NCBI GenBank assembly: GCA_946646575.1
Contig: CAMPCR010000020.1
Location: forward strand, 1 to 15,932
From: UBA3222 sp002363035
GTDB taxonomy: Bacteria; Verrucomicrobiota; Verrucomicrobiia; Opitutales; UBA9783
Direction of reading: 5' to 3'
DNA: 15,932 nt
Every line of letters starts with the position of its first letter. The stretch's first letter is position 1. Below are positions 1-7,442 of the stretch, piece after piece. The notes under the pieces are model-generated. The model saw only the letters and a program-made list of their open reading frames with translations. It was not told where the DNA came from and did not search any database. A program made the position numbers and the translations under genes.

Positions 1-2
1 GC

Positions 3-71
3 GGTTCTGTCTGGTGGGGGTGGTTTTTAAAAAAACGAAATCGTCGGGATTTCCGGGAAATCGGACGCTGA
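3..71 (+). other. Possible C-terminal tail of a gene entering from the left
   Basis: Reading from base 3, 22 sense codons rich in Trp, Arg and Lys end at TGA 69-71. This could be the end of an upstream gene on the same strand, but 22 codons cannot prove coding and I recognise no family. The other plus-strand frame open here (to about 208) has a composition unlike a real protein. No convincing gene is seen from 72 to 290. That stretch has a perfect AGGAGG at 212-217, only two bases before an ATG (220) that opens a 21-codon frame ending at 285. Confidence 0.2.
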
Positions 72-290
72 AATGCAAGTTGCCGAGTACTTTCGCGTTT
101 TTTCTTATGAATTGCGGAGGGGGACGTCGCCGACAAGAAAATAATCCGATGGCTTTTCTCCAAAAAAAGGGTCTTCCTTGGCTCTCCCTTGTCGGTTCCG
201 GAAGTTAAAGCAGGAGGCAATGTGCGGGCAATCGAGTTTTGTGCGGTTTGAAAAAACAGAGAAGGAAATTGCCGTGATCGGATAGATAAC

Positions 291-2135
291 ATGAAACGAT
301 ACGTTGTTCTATTGCTGAAGGTTGGCGTTTATTTTTTCTGCCTGTCGGCAAGTTTAGTGCTGGCTTACAACTTAAAATACGGTTTTCTCATCCCTGACAG
401 CGTCCAGCAAACGATGTGGCAAACGGTCGGTTGGCTGGTGAGCCTGAAAATTATCATCCTGGTACTCATCGGGGAATTTAAGGGTATTTTTTCCTACTTC
501 CGCCTGCCGGATTTATTCAAAATCATCGTCTGCTTCGTTTCCGTTTCGGCTGGGCTCGCCGTGTGTCACTACTTCATTCGAGCGCCGTGGTTGCCGGAGC
601 GGGATATTCTCATTGCCGATTTACTGTTTTCGATACTGTTTATTTTTTTCTTTCGGGCAAGTTTGCGCATTTTAAATACCTCCTTTTTCCCCACATCCTC
701 CGCAGGCGGCGTTGCGCATGAAAAAATGAAGGTTGCCGTTATCGGAACCGACGAAGCAGCATCGCAAATCATCTCCAACCTAAAAACCAATCACCTTTGC
801 AACATGCAACCGATTGCAGTTCTGGACGACAATCCGAAATACCACGGTCGAAAGTTGCATGGCGTACCCGTTATCGGCACCCCGGAACGATTGAGTGATT
901 TGGCGGAACGGCAAGATCTTCAAGGAGTGATTTTTACGGGCAATTTGCCTCAGAAGCGATTTTCTGAATGCGCGCAACTGGCACAATCACTTCATTTGAA
1001 AGTTTTTAACGTGCCATCGATCGGAGAGTTTTTAAGCGGTCGCGCGTTTGCTTCCAAGTTGCGTCCGTTGGAAATTGAAGATTTTCTGACGCGCGATCCC
1101 ATTCATTTGAATACGGCGGAAAGTGCGAAGCAAATCGAAGGGAAGGTTATTTTTATAACGGGCGCCGGTGGCTCCATCGGGAGCGAATTATCCCTGCAGA
1201 TTGCCAAAAAACACCCGAAAACCCTGGTCCTTATTGATCATTGCGAATACAATTTATTTAAAATACAGCAATCGCTGTTAACTCAAGGTTACGCCTGCGA
1301 ACCCGTTTTGCTGAACATTACGCATCGTGAACCGTTGCGCGCCTGTTTTGAGAAATTTAAACCACATTATGTTTTTCATGCCGCCGCTTATAAGCATGTG
1401 CCTCTGTTGGAAAATCAGGCGTTGACCGCCGTGCAGAACAATGTTGGCGGAACCCTTCTGTTGGGGCTTTATGCCGCCGAATACGGCATTGAAAAGTTCG
1501 TTCTGGTTTCGACGGACAAAGCGGTGCATCCCGCGAACAACATGGGCGCAACGAAACGCATTTGCGAAATGCTCTGCATGGCGTTGCAACAGCGTTCGGG
1601 AAGCACAACACAATTCATGGCGGTTCGCTTCGGAAACGTGCTCGGATCCGCGGGAAGCGTTTTACCAACGTTCAAAGAACAGATTGCCCGTGGCGGTCCC
1701 GTCACGGTGACGCACCCGGATATGACACGTTACTTCATGACCATTCCCGAAGCGGTGAGTTTAATTTTAGAAGCATTCACATTCAAAGACGGCGGCGGGA
1801 AGATTTATATCCTGGATATGGGGCAGCCGGTTAAAATTCTGGATGTTGCCAAACGCATGATTGAATTGAGCGGTGCTGTCGATACTCCCATTGTTTTTAC
1901 GGGTATTCGACCGGGCGAAAAATTACATGAAGAATTGGTTAACGATGCAACTTCTCTCATCTCCACAAACCATCAGCTGGTCAATATCTATAAAGAAAAT
2001 ACGTCGTATGTTTCAAAATTGGAACCTGTGGAAAGTTATTTGGATGTTATTCGGGGGTTGAAAACCGAAGAGGATGCGTTGAGGTTTATTCAGGAGGTTA
2101 TTCCAGAGTTTAAGGCGTTAGGAAAAATTGCGTGA
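291..2135 (+). CDS. Membrane-anchored nucleotide-sugar 4,6-dehydratase, FlaA1/CapD/WbpM type
   Basis: Likely a UDP-N-acetylhexosamine 4,6-dehydratase making a 4-keto-6-deoxy sugar nucleotide for surface polysaccharide or protein glycosylation. The 614 residues match the long membrane-anchored form of the family. Order: about four hydrophobic segments (roughly residues 5-127), a first Rossmann-like domain (about 145-265), then the catalytic SDR domain. The SDR domain shows the NAD(P)-binding TGAGGSIGSE at 290-299. It also has VSTDKAVHPANNMGATKR at 406-423, where Met418 takes the place of the usual SDR Tyr, with Lys422; this is the SMK variant known from WbpM. Near the end is GIRPGEKLHEE, also typical. 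The ATG at 291 gives the expected N-terminal helix. No Shine-Dalgarno lies at normal spacing, since AGAAGGAA is about 20 bases away. It is followed by a 555-base gap, so no operon partner is visible downstream. Exact substrate cannot be told from sequence. Confidence 0.9.
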   Translation: MKRYVVLLLKVGVYFFCLSASLVLAYNLKYGFLIPDSVQQTMWQTVGWLVSLKIIILVLIGEFKGIFSYFRLPDLFKIIVCFVSVSAGLAVCHYFIRAPWLPERDILIADLLFSILFIFFFRASLRILNTSFFPTSSAGGVAHEKMKVAVIGTDEAASQIISNLKTNHLCNMQPIAVLDDNPKYHGRKLHGVPVIGTPERLSDLAERQDLQGVIFTGNLPQKRFSECAQLAQSLHLKVFNVPSIGEFLSGRAFASKLRPLEIEDFLTRDPIHLNTAESAKQIEGKVIFITGAGGSIGSELSLQIAKKHPKTLVLIDHCEYNLFKIQQSLLTQGYACEPVLLNITHREPLRACFEKFKPHYVFHAAAYKHVPLLENQALTAVQNNVGGTLLLGLYAAEYGIEKFVLVSTDKAVHPANNMGATKRICEMLCMALQQRSGSTTQFMAVRFGNVLGSAGSVLPTFKEQIARGGPVTVTHPDMTRYFMTIPEAVSLILEAFTFKDGGGKIYILDMGQPVKILDVAKRMIELSGAVDTPIVFTGIRPGEKLHEELVNDATSLISTNHQLVNIYKENTSYVSKLEPVESYLDVIRGLKTEEDALRFIQEVIPEFKALGKIA

Positions 2136-2333
2136 TTATATACTGAATATTGAGAGCTATGGGGTTTTTATTATAGCCTTATCCTCGTGTTTTCCACGAT
2201 AACACATTGTAGAGAATAATCCAAAAAATTTAAATAAATCAGAAGAAAGAGAAGAAGAGAAAGAAGAGGTTCTGGTTATTCGCACAATAGATATTATGTC
2301 TAATCTTTATTAACAGGAACCTTGGGCTGAGGT

Positions 2334-2364
2334 CTAGGTCTAAATCTGATCTAGGTCTAAATCT
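2334..2364. repeat. Short direct repeat, CTAGGTCTAAATCT twice
   Basis: The 14-base string CTAGGTCTAAATCT occurs at 2334-2347 and again at 2351-2364, separated by GAT, giving a 17-base period. A partial copy (GGTCTA) precedes it at 2331. No function is evident. It lies in the AT-rich gap and could be a replication-slippage duplication or a paired binding site. Confidence 0.8.
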
Positions 2365-2547
2365 CTGAAAGACTTGCTTGCTAAAAAACTACTCCCCGCT
2401 TGTTATCGTTGTTGATTGGACGTTTTTTTATGTTTTTTGTTATAGGTTAAAATTTTTAGAGTTTATTTCCTGAACTTTTCAAATTTTCCGCCACTCTACC
2501 TGCATTGGGACAAAACGGTATTTTATATACTCCAACAATATCTAAAG

Positions 2548-2640
2548 ATGCTCAATAAATGTAAATTTTTAACCGCAGAGGTCTTCCTATTCGTTGTTAT
2601 TGTTATCGTGTTGCTTTTTACCCAAAAAATTCCAAAGTAA
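2548..2640 (+). CDS. Possible 30-aa single-span membrane peptide
   Basis: An ATG at 2548 opens 30 codons ending at TAA 2638-2640. The peptide has a short Lys-containing N-terminus, a hydrophobic core of Val, Ile, Leu and Phe (EVFLFVVIVIVLLFTQ) and a basic tail (KIPK). This is the layout of a small inner-membrane peptide or type I toxin-like peptide. A TATACT box at 2526-2531 lies about 17 bases before the ATG, with TTGGGA at 2505-2510 (15-base spacing, suboptimal). No Shine-Dalgarno is seen. AT-rich DNA readily makes hydrophobic codons by chance, so this is a candidate only. Confidence 0.25.
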   Translation: MLNKCKFLTAEVFLFVVIVIVLLFTQKIPK

Positions 2641-2690
2641 AGGCGGTTATAACTATCGAAGAAAGTCTAAAAAATAACGAATAGAAGAAA

Positions 2691-3965
2691 TTGCACCTCA
2701 AACATTACACATTCATTGCTATTTATCGGTTATTATTTCTCCCGATATTATTGTGCGTATTGCCGTACTACTTACTGCGCATGCGGAAACGCGGTGGGTA
2801 TGGGAAGCACTTCTTTAATCGTTTCGGTTGGCTGCCGAAACCCCAACTACCGTCTCCCGTGTGGATACAGGCGGTAAGCGTTGGGGAAATTGAATCATTG
2901 AGACCGCTTTTGGTTGCATTGAAACAACGAAACATTCCCGTTTATTTAACGACCACCACATCAACGGCGTTTCGCATTGTTGAAAAAAAATACGCTTCCC
3001 TGGTCGATGCATTCGGTTATTTTCCGCTCGATTTTTGGCTGTTTTCCGCTTTTGCTTGGCGGCGCATTCGTCCGAGAGCAATTCTCCTGACGGAATCCGA
3101 GCTGTGGCCAGAGCATCTTTTTCAGGCAAAAAAGCACTCTGTGCCCGTTTATCTCATTAACGGTCGGCTTTCAGACAGAACGTTTTCGCGTTATCAACGT
3201 TTTTTGCCGATCGCGTGCACACTGTTTGGATTTCTTACAAAGGTCTTTGCCGCAAGTCGTGCCGATGCGGAACGTTTCCGAGCATTATGTCCGAAAAGCG
3301 TTCCGATTATTGAGGCAGGAAATTTAAAAATCGATGCCGCCATTCAATCGACAATCGCATCTGCATCCGTTTCACGAAAAGAATTGGGCGACCGATGGCA
3401 AAATGCGACAATTTTATTTGGGGCTTCCACCTGGCCGGGCGAAGAAAAAATGTTGGTTGAATTCTTTTTGAAAGCGCGTGAGGAATTTCCACAGTTGAGA
3501 CTTATTCTGGTTCCGCGCCACGTCGAACGCACACACGAAGTTAAAGCTTTACTGCAAGCGTATCCCGTTACGTTTTGTTTTCGAACGCAACCGACAAAAA
3601 ATGCCGATATTTATGTCGTTAATACCACGGGCGAATTACGTTCTTTTCTCCCGATGGCGGATTTGGTTTTTATCGGCAAAAGTTTTCCGCCGCATTACGG
3701 CGGACAAACCCCCATCGAGGCGGCGGTTTGCGGAAAATCTATTTTATACGGTTCACACATGGAGAATTTTACCGATATTTGTACCGAACTTGAACACATC
3801 CGTGCGGCGGTTCGTTGTGCCGATATCGCACATTTGGAACAACAGTTGTTTTTTTGGTTAAAACATCCCGAAGACGCAACCACCTGCGGTCAGGCGGCAC
3901 AAAAATGGGTTCATACGCATCAGGGGGCTGTAAAAATTATTATGGATGATTTGTTTCCTCAATAA
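2691..3965 (+). CDS. waaA: 3-deoxy-D-manno-octulosonic acid (Kdo) transferase
   Basis: Transfers Kdo from CMP-Kdo to lipid IVA at the cytoplasmic face of the inner membrane, an essential early step of LPS assembly. The 424 residues equal the usual family length. Seen in order: an N-terminal membrane anchor (about residues 5-28) and basic stretch, RFGWLPKP, VSVGE with the catalytic-base Glu at residue 66, TESELWPE, GASTWPGEE (family usually STHxGEE), VPRHVERT, and a CMP-Kdo-binding region GGQTPIEAA near residue 336 (family commonly GGHNPLE), followed by HMENF. The start is TTG at 2691, chosen because it gives the correct N-terminus; the first in-frame ATG would delete the anchor. A weak GAAGAA precedes it and a TATAAC box lies at 2648-2653. 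Only mono- versus bifunctionality is unclear. Confidence 0.93.
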   Translation: MHLKHYTFIAIYRLLFLPILLCVLPYYLLRMRKRGGYGKHFFNRFGWLPKPQLPSPVWIQAVSVGEIESLRPLLVALKQRNIPVYLTTTTSTAFRIVEKKYASLVDAFGYFPLDFWLFSAFAWRRIRPRAILLTESELWPEHLFQAKKHSVPVYLINGRLSDRTFSRYQRFLPIACTLFGFLTKVFAASRADAERFRALCPKSVPIIEAGNLKIDAAIQSTIASASVSRKELGDRWQNATILFGASTWPGEEKMLVEFFLKAREEFPQLRLILVPRHVERTHEVKALLQAYPVTFCFRTQPTKNADIYVVNTTGELRSFLPMADLVFIGKSFPPHYGGQTPIEAAVCGKSILYGSHMENFTDICTELEHIRAAVRCADIAHLEQQLFFWLKHPEDATTCGQAAQKWVHTHQGAVKIIMDDLFPQ

Positions 3966-3983
3966 ACGGCACGCCGGGAAGAT

Positions 3984-4031
3984 AAAAAAAGAACCGAACG
4001 AATAACGCAAAAAAACGCATTCGTTCGGTTC
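3984..4031 (-). terminator. Strong intrinsic terminator for the 585-aa gene
   Basis: GAACCGAACGAAT (3991-4003) and ATTCGTTCGGTTC (4019-4031) form a perfect 13-bp stem with a 15-base loop. Bases 3984-3990 are seven A residues, which read as a T tract immediately after the stem on the minus strand. This is a canonical Rho-independent terminator for the gene ending at 4065. In the plus direction the stem is followed by GTTTAGC, so it would stop waaA transcripts only weakly. Confidence 0.85.
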
Positions 4032-4037
4032 GTTTAG

Positions 4038-4058
4038 CAAAAGAGATGCGCTCTTTTG
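4038..4058. terminator. Second hairpin between convergent genes
   Basis: CAAAAGAG (4038-4045) pairs with CTCTTTTG (4051-4058), an 8-bp stem with a 5-base loop. It lies between the main terminator and the stop codon of the minus-strand gene. On the plus strand it is followed by TGAGTTTTATTT, so it might serve as the waaA-side terminator; the low-GC stem makes this uncertain. Confidence 0.4.
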
Positions 4059-4064
4059 TGAGTT

Positions 4065-5822
4065 TTATTTGTGTATCAGCTTTCTTAATCTTTCGTCCTC
4101 ATTGAAGTAGAATTGATATACATCTATTTTTTTGGCTAGTACCTCTACTGCTAAGAATGATGTGTCTTCGTCAGGATCTATACGATTTTGAGCACTATTA
4201 TCATCAAACTCGCAGTGTCCCGTTCTTACAACCTGCTCCTTCTCTCCGCCGATAATTTTACACTCTGAATTCGCAACGGCTTCATTAATGGGATCGTAAT
4301 AGAATTCATATTTCTCCGGATTCTGCTTATCTTGGTAGATAAAAATTCCGTACATTGTCCATGTTTCACAGGCGTTGTCATATAAACTCTTCAATGTTTC
4401 TGCAAGTTTACTACGTATATGACGAAGTTGATCCTTGGTAAATTCCTCCCTATTAGGCTCCCTATTAGGCTCCCTATTAGGCTCCCCATTATCCTCCTCT
4501 TCATCCTCCTCGTCTTCCTTCTTGTAAATGTCCTCCCTTGAAAACTTCAATTTTGAAACGACGACTTCGATATTTTGAATATTTTTGGAGGTATGCAGTC
4601 CGATATTGGGTGCATTTTCTGACGCTTCGAAGCAATCGATGTGATTCATAAAATGCATCAATTCATGCAAAAGAGCATCGTATCGATCTCCTTTAAAAGC
4701 CGAAAATTTACCAAAGGAATCCACATGATAATTCTTGATCTCCTCAGGCTCTTTCGTCAGACCGATCGACAACGTTTGCGACACAAAAATTTCACTATCA
4801 TCATCATTTTTCAATTTCAAAGCACGGTACAAAAACTTATTAACGGCTTGGATATTTGCGTATTCCGAATCATCATTTATAAAAAAATGCCGGTACAAAA
4901 TCGGAAAATAACATGCAGGCATGACCGATCGTCTGATACAGGAAAATTTCTTCTTGTTTGCTTCCTCTGTTTCGTTTTTGTACGCATTCTCCGATGCTTC
5001 CCCGAGCCGTTTATCGGAATCCGAGTTTTTGTTTTCTCGTTTCGCTTCTTCGCACAGATCAGACAGCGTTTTCAACTTATCCTTACAATCGTCGAAAAAA
5101 TACTTTCGGATCTTGGATTCCCGCTGTTTGTGAGACTTGATAATTTCCTCCGAAAGGGGCAAAGGAGCGTCTAATTTTACTAAATCCTCATTCTGATGCT
5201 CTTGACAATACTGGGATAACTTCAAAAGATCCTCTCGGGAGATTTCCACTTTTACCTCACTGTGTCCAAACGGATCTGTTTTTAAATCGAACAACTCCTT
5301 CAAATTTTCTTCCAATTCAAAAATCTTCCTTTCTCTCTCATAAAACTTTTCCCCGGCTGGCGTCTGACTGAACTCATAACACTTTTCCAGATCCCCCTTA
5401 TGATTTTCGCAAAACTGTTTAATCCGATCATATTCGCGCATGTAATTTGCCGTGATGACTTTTAATGCCGCCATTCCAGCTCGACTCTCGCAACATTCTT
5501 TCACGAATTTCTCTATATCCTCCTGCTGGACATTCGCCTGTTTCAGAGAATCCGCATTAAGGACATACTTTATGAAATTTTGCGCTAACAGTCCTTCGTC
5601 ATACTCATTTTCAAACAGAGGCTTGTTCGGGTCTTTTACCTTTTGATGATAAAAAGCAAGATCCTCCTTATGGGATATGACCTTCATCTTGCCGAATACC
5701 GGATGGTCGATTGTTTCGTCCGGAATCAATTTCAGTTCCTTGGGCGGATCCGCCATGATGCCGGTTGTGGATGCAACGACCAACGTCGTGCCTGTTAATA
5801 GTGATTTGATGTTGAGTTTCAT
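4065..5822 (-). CDS. Secreted putative zinc metallopeptidase, M91/NleD-like
   Basis: A 585-residue acidic, Lys/Glu-rich protein. Residues 1-25 look like a signal peptide (basic start, hydrophobic core, possible cleavage after GIMA), so export is expected. The middle (about 30-300) is mostly charged helix without a fold I recognise. HELMH at 386-390 is a zinc-binding HExxH motif inside a hydrophobic helix. About 100 residues later come ETWTMYG (Glu486) and then DPINEAVANSE (Glu514). That order recalls the M91 family (type III effector NleD and relatives), which has HExxH, then EExxTxG, then ENxxRxE. The match is by eye, so family and third ligand are inferences. Residues about 435-465 hold an acidic run and a (NREP)n repeat. 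Composition is more AT-rich than the neighbours, consistent with acquisition. It has its own promoter (5832-5860) and terminator (3984-4031), so it is monocistronic. Confidence 0.75.
   Translation of the reverse strand: MKLNIKSLLTGTTLVVASTTGIMADPPKELKLIPDETIDHPVFGKMKVISHKEDLAFYHQKVKDPNKPLFENEYDEGLLAQNFIKYVLNADSLKQANVQQEDIEKFVKECCESRAGMAALKVITANYMREYDRIKQFCENHKGDLEKCYEFSQTPAGEKFYERERKIFELEENLKELFDLKTDPFGHSEVKVEISREDLLKLSQYCQEHQNEDLVKLDAPLPLSEEIIKSHKQRESKIRKYFFDDCKDKLKTLSDLCEEAKRENKNSDSDKRLGEASENAYKNETEEANKKKFSCIRRSVMPACYFPILYRHFFINDDSEYANIQAVNKFLYRALKLKNDDDSEIFVSQTLSIGLTKEPEEIKNYHVDSFGKFSAFKGDRYDALLHELMHFMNHIDCFEASENAPNIGLHTSKNIQNIEVVVSKLKFSREDIYKKEDEEDEEEDNGEPNREPNREPNREEFTKDQLRHIRSKLAETLKSLYDNACETWTMYGIFIYQDKQNPEKYEFYYDPINEAVANSECKIIGGEKEQVVRTGHCEFDDNSAQNRIDPDEDTSFLAVEVLAKKIDVYQFYFNEDERLRKLIHK
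4446..4487 (-). repeat. 12-bp in-frame tandem repeat encoding NREP units
   Basis: The plus-strand unit CTCCCTATTAGG is repeated three times exactly (4446-4457, 4458-4469, 4470-4481), followed by a partial fourth copy. Read on the minus strand it encodes repeated Asn-Arg-Glu-Pro just after an acidic run, around residues 448-459 of the metallopeptidase-like protein. Since 12 is a multiple of three, copy-number change alters linker length but not frame. Confidence 0.9.
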
Positions 5823-5831
5823 GATAAATTC

Positions 5832-5860
5832 ATTTTAGGGAGATATTTTTATGTTGTCAA
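5832..5860 (-). promoter_or_regulatory. Near-consensus sigma-70 promoter, predicted leaderless start
   Basis: On the minus strand TTGACA (5860-5855) is followed by exactly 17 bases and TAAAAT (5837-5832). The start codon of the 585-aa gene begins at 5822, nine bases after the -10 box. Transcription would start about three bases before the ATG, leaving no room for a Shine-Dalgarno sequence, and none is present. Confidence 0.75.
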
Positions 5861-5931
5861 GAGAAAAAATAAAAAAGCAGGTAAGGAATTGTGCGTTATA
5901 GGGAGTTGGTATAGAGTTGGGAACCCCTACC

Positions 5932-6573
5932 CTACTTCCACTCCGATAATTCTTTGATTTGTTTGCGCTTCATTGCGACGAACTGCTCGTAGTTCATCAG
6001 AGAATTACGAATGAGGCGTTTGTGAATGCTACAGGAAATAAAGGCAAAAATACAACCGATCAGTGTTCCGCCGATGCAACACAACACAAAACCACCCAAA
6101 CCGATCGAAAACAATTGCTCCCAAGAGCCGCTCTTGACGGCGGTCAACATTCCCTTCAGGCTGGCGTTTTCGAGCCATTCGAATTGAAACGGCGATAAAT
6201 CCGCAATCCGCTTCCCGACATAAAATTCCAGCGGATACATCAACGGAACGGTCAAAGGGTTTGAAACAAATTGCAATGCCGCCGTCAGCAGCACGTTCGC
6301 CCTAAAAAGAACGGCGATTACCGTCGCGAGCGGAATTTGGATGCCCATCACCGGCCACCAGGTCACAATCCATCCCGCATAATAAGCATTGCGCATCGGT
6401 TTGTAGGCAAACGACCATAACTGCGGCATTTTATTCAAAAATGCACCGCCGAATTTTCTGAAAATAAAACTTTTTCGAAGCGTCGCGCGCGAAGGAAGAT
6501 AACGTAACCATTTTTTTGCAACCCGAAAGCGCCGCGCACGAAAATCCTCCCACTCCTGCTTAAACGGCTCCAT
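5932..6573 (-). CDS. DUF2062 domain membrane protein
   Basis: A 213-residue protein with a basic, amphipathic N-terminus (about 60 residues) followed by a DUF2062 core. The core shows a hydrophobic segment around 65-90, a further segment ending at RAN, then the hallmark SNPLTVPLMYPLEFYVGKRI near residue 105. Another hydrophobic hairpin lies at about 150-182, before a basic C-terminus. DUF2062 proteins are inner-membrane proteins of unknown activity, sometimes found next to glycosyltransferases; no biochemical role is assigned. It begins 32 bases after the encoded CCA of tRNA-Cys on the same strand, with no promoter in between, so it is probably read through from the tRNA. No Shine-Dalgarno is visible before the ATG. 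Confidence 0.8.
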   Translation of the reverse strand: MEPFKQEWEDFRARRFRVAKKWLRYLPSRATLRKSFIFRKFGGAFLNKMPQLWSFAYKPMRNAYYAGWIVTWWPVMGIQIPLATVIAVLFRANVLLTAALQFVSNPLTVPLMYPLEFYVGKRIADLSPFQFEWLENASLKGMLTAVKSGSWEQLFSIGLGGFVLCCIGGTLIGCIFAFISCSIHKRLIRNSLMNYEQFVAMKRKQIKELSEWK

Positions 6574-6605
6574 AAAACGGGTCTAAACGGCTTCGAAAAA
6601 ACCGA

Positions 6606-6680
6606 TGGAGGCACGGGTCGGAATCGAACCGACGCATAGAGGTTTTGCAGACCTCGGCCTTACCACTTGACTACCGTGCC
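6606..6680 (-). tRNA. tRNA-Cys (anticodon GCA)
   Basis: On the minus strand the acceptor arm GGCACGG (6680-6674) pairs with CCGTGCC (6616-6610). The discriminator is U (6609), as expected for Cys, and CCA is encoded (6608-6606). The anticodon stem GAGGT/ACCTC encloses the loop CTGCAAA with anticodon GCA. The T arm GTCGG-TTCGATT-CCGAC is intact. All canonical features are present. Confidence 0.97.
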
Positions 6681-6802
6681 GACACCTTCAATTTTTCAAA
6701 AAAAACCAAGCAACGCAAGCGCGTTTTCACAAAATTCCAGTTGTCCGTTACTGCCGAAAAAATCTTACGCTATAGGTCGAGCCCAAAAATCGACCGCGCG
6801 CA

Positions 6803-7396
6803 TTACGCACACTCTGACGAACGGATTTCAAAACCGCTCGGAACATAATTCAGAATATCGCTTATTTCCCGAAACACATGCAAACTTGCGCCTTCGAAAT
6901 ACAAAGAACGATGCGCGTCATCCAGCATTTCCTTAACTTCATCCGCCGAAAGCTTTCGGACAAAATTTATGTGCTCGTTTAAAAGTGCGACGCGCGCTTT
7001 GATGAGTTTATCCAAAAAATCAACATACGGATGGCAATCCTCTTCAACCTCGTTCGGCAATGCAAACAAGAGCTCTGCCTTGCTTTCCTCGGATGCTTTC
7101 TGGCTTTCTTCGATTTTAAGCCGTTCAACCGTACGAACCAACCGCACGCATCCGTCATTTAAACGCTTATCAATCCTGAATCGATAAAACGCCTTATTCC
7201 AATCGTCCGTCGAAATCCCGTACGTTTCAAGTTCCGCTTTGGATTGCCCTAAAACCTGCTTAACCTGCTCGGGCGACAAAAGGCTCGGTATCTCAAAGTC
7301 CCAATTCCGATCTTCGCTGACCTCTTTTATCCACCAATTCCCGTCGCTTCCGAGATGGGCAATACACCAGGCGAATTTCGGTAAAAGGACGACCAT
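6803..7396 (-). CDS. Hypothetical protein, 197 aa
   Basis: I do not recognise a family. The ATG at 7396 opens a soluble, charged protein. It has a short hydrophobic, Trp-containing start (MVVLLPKFAWCIAHLG), a Trp-rich turn (GNWWIKEV) and then long, mostly helical charged segments (about 95-175) with coiled-coil-like Glu/Lys/Leu spacing. Only one other Met is present, near residue 152, so the start is not firmly fixed. No Shine-Dalgarno precedes it; the sequence before the ATG is actually CCTCC-like. It starts 46 bases after the stop of the YoeB-type toxin on the same strand with no clear promoter between, so it may be the third gene of that operon. It is followed by tRNA-Cys about 120 bases downstream. 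Confidence 0.6.
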   Translation of the reverse strand: MVVLLPKFAWCIAHLGSDGNWWIKEVSEDRNWDFEIPSLLSPEQVKQVLGQSKAELETYGISTDDWNKAFYRFRIDKRLNDGCVRLVRTVERLKIEESQKASEESKAELLFALPNEVEEDCHPYVDFLDKLIKARVALLNEHINFVRKLSADEVKEMLDDAHRSLYFEGASLHVFREISDILNYVPSGFEIRSSECA

Positions 7397-7442
7397 GGAG
7401 GTAACGAAAATAATGCTCTAAGAAAACAAGCAACCCGTTCAA

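Larger units (their letters stand above)
2136..2690. other. AT-rich 555-base gap without a long gene
   Basis: This stretch between the dehydratase and waaA is clearly more AT-rich than its flanks. It contains a 29-base all-purine run (2241-2269), a 17-bp near-tandem duplication (2334-2364), T-rich tracts around 2420-2440, a small hairpin (TCGTG 2185-2189 with CACGA 2195-2199, no T tail) and one 30-codon ORF with a membrane segment (2548-2640). A frame open from 2203 to about 2310 encodes a short Glu/Lys-rich stretch but has no ATG, GTG or TTG start. It could be a decayed gene or an untranslated regulatory stretch; I cannot identify an ancestor. Confidence 0.6.

Noticed and set aside
14..208. 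Open frame of 64 codons at the left edge, plus strand
   Set aside because: No ribosome site, low-complexity composition unlike a folded protein, and no recognisable motif.
220..285. 21-codon leader ORF after AGGAGG before the dehydratase
   Set aside because: The Shine-Dalgarno to ATG distance is only two bases and the ORF has no regulatory codon run; left as an unproven possibility.
2179..2202. Terminator for the dehydratase gene (TCGTG/CACGA hairpin)
   Set aside because: Five-bp stem with no following T tract on either strand.
4641..5174. 177-codon open frame antisense to the metallopeptidase-like gene
   Set aside because: Phe/Arg-rich shadow of a Lys/Glu-rich coding strand; the minus-strand gene has signal peptide, promoter and terminator.
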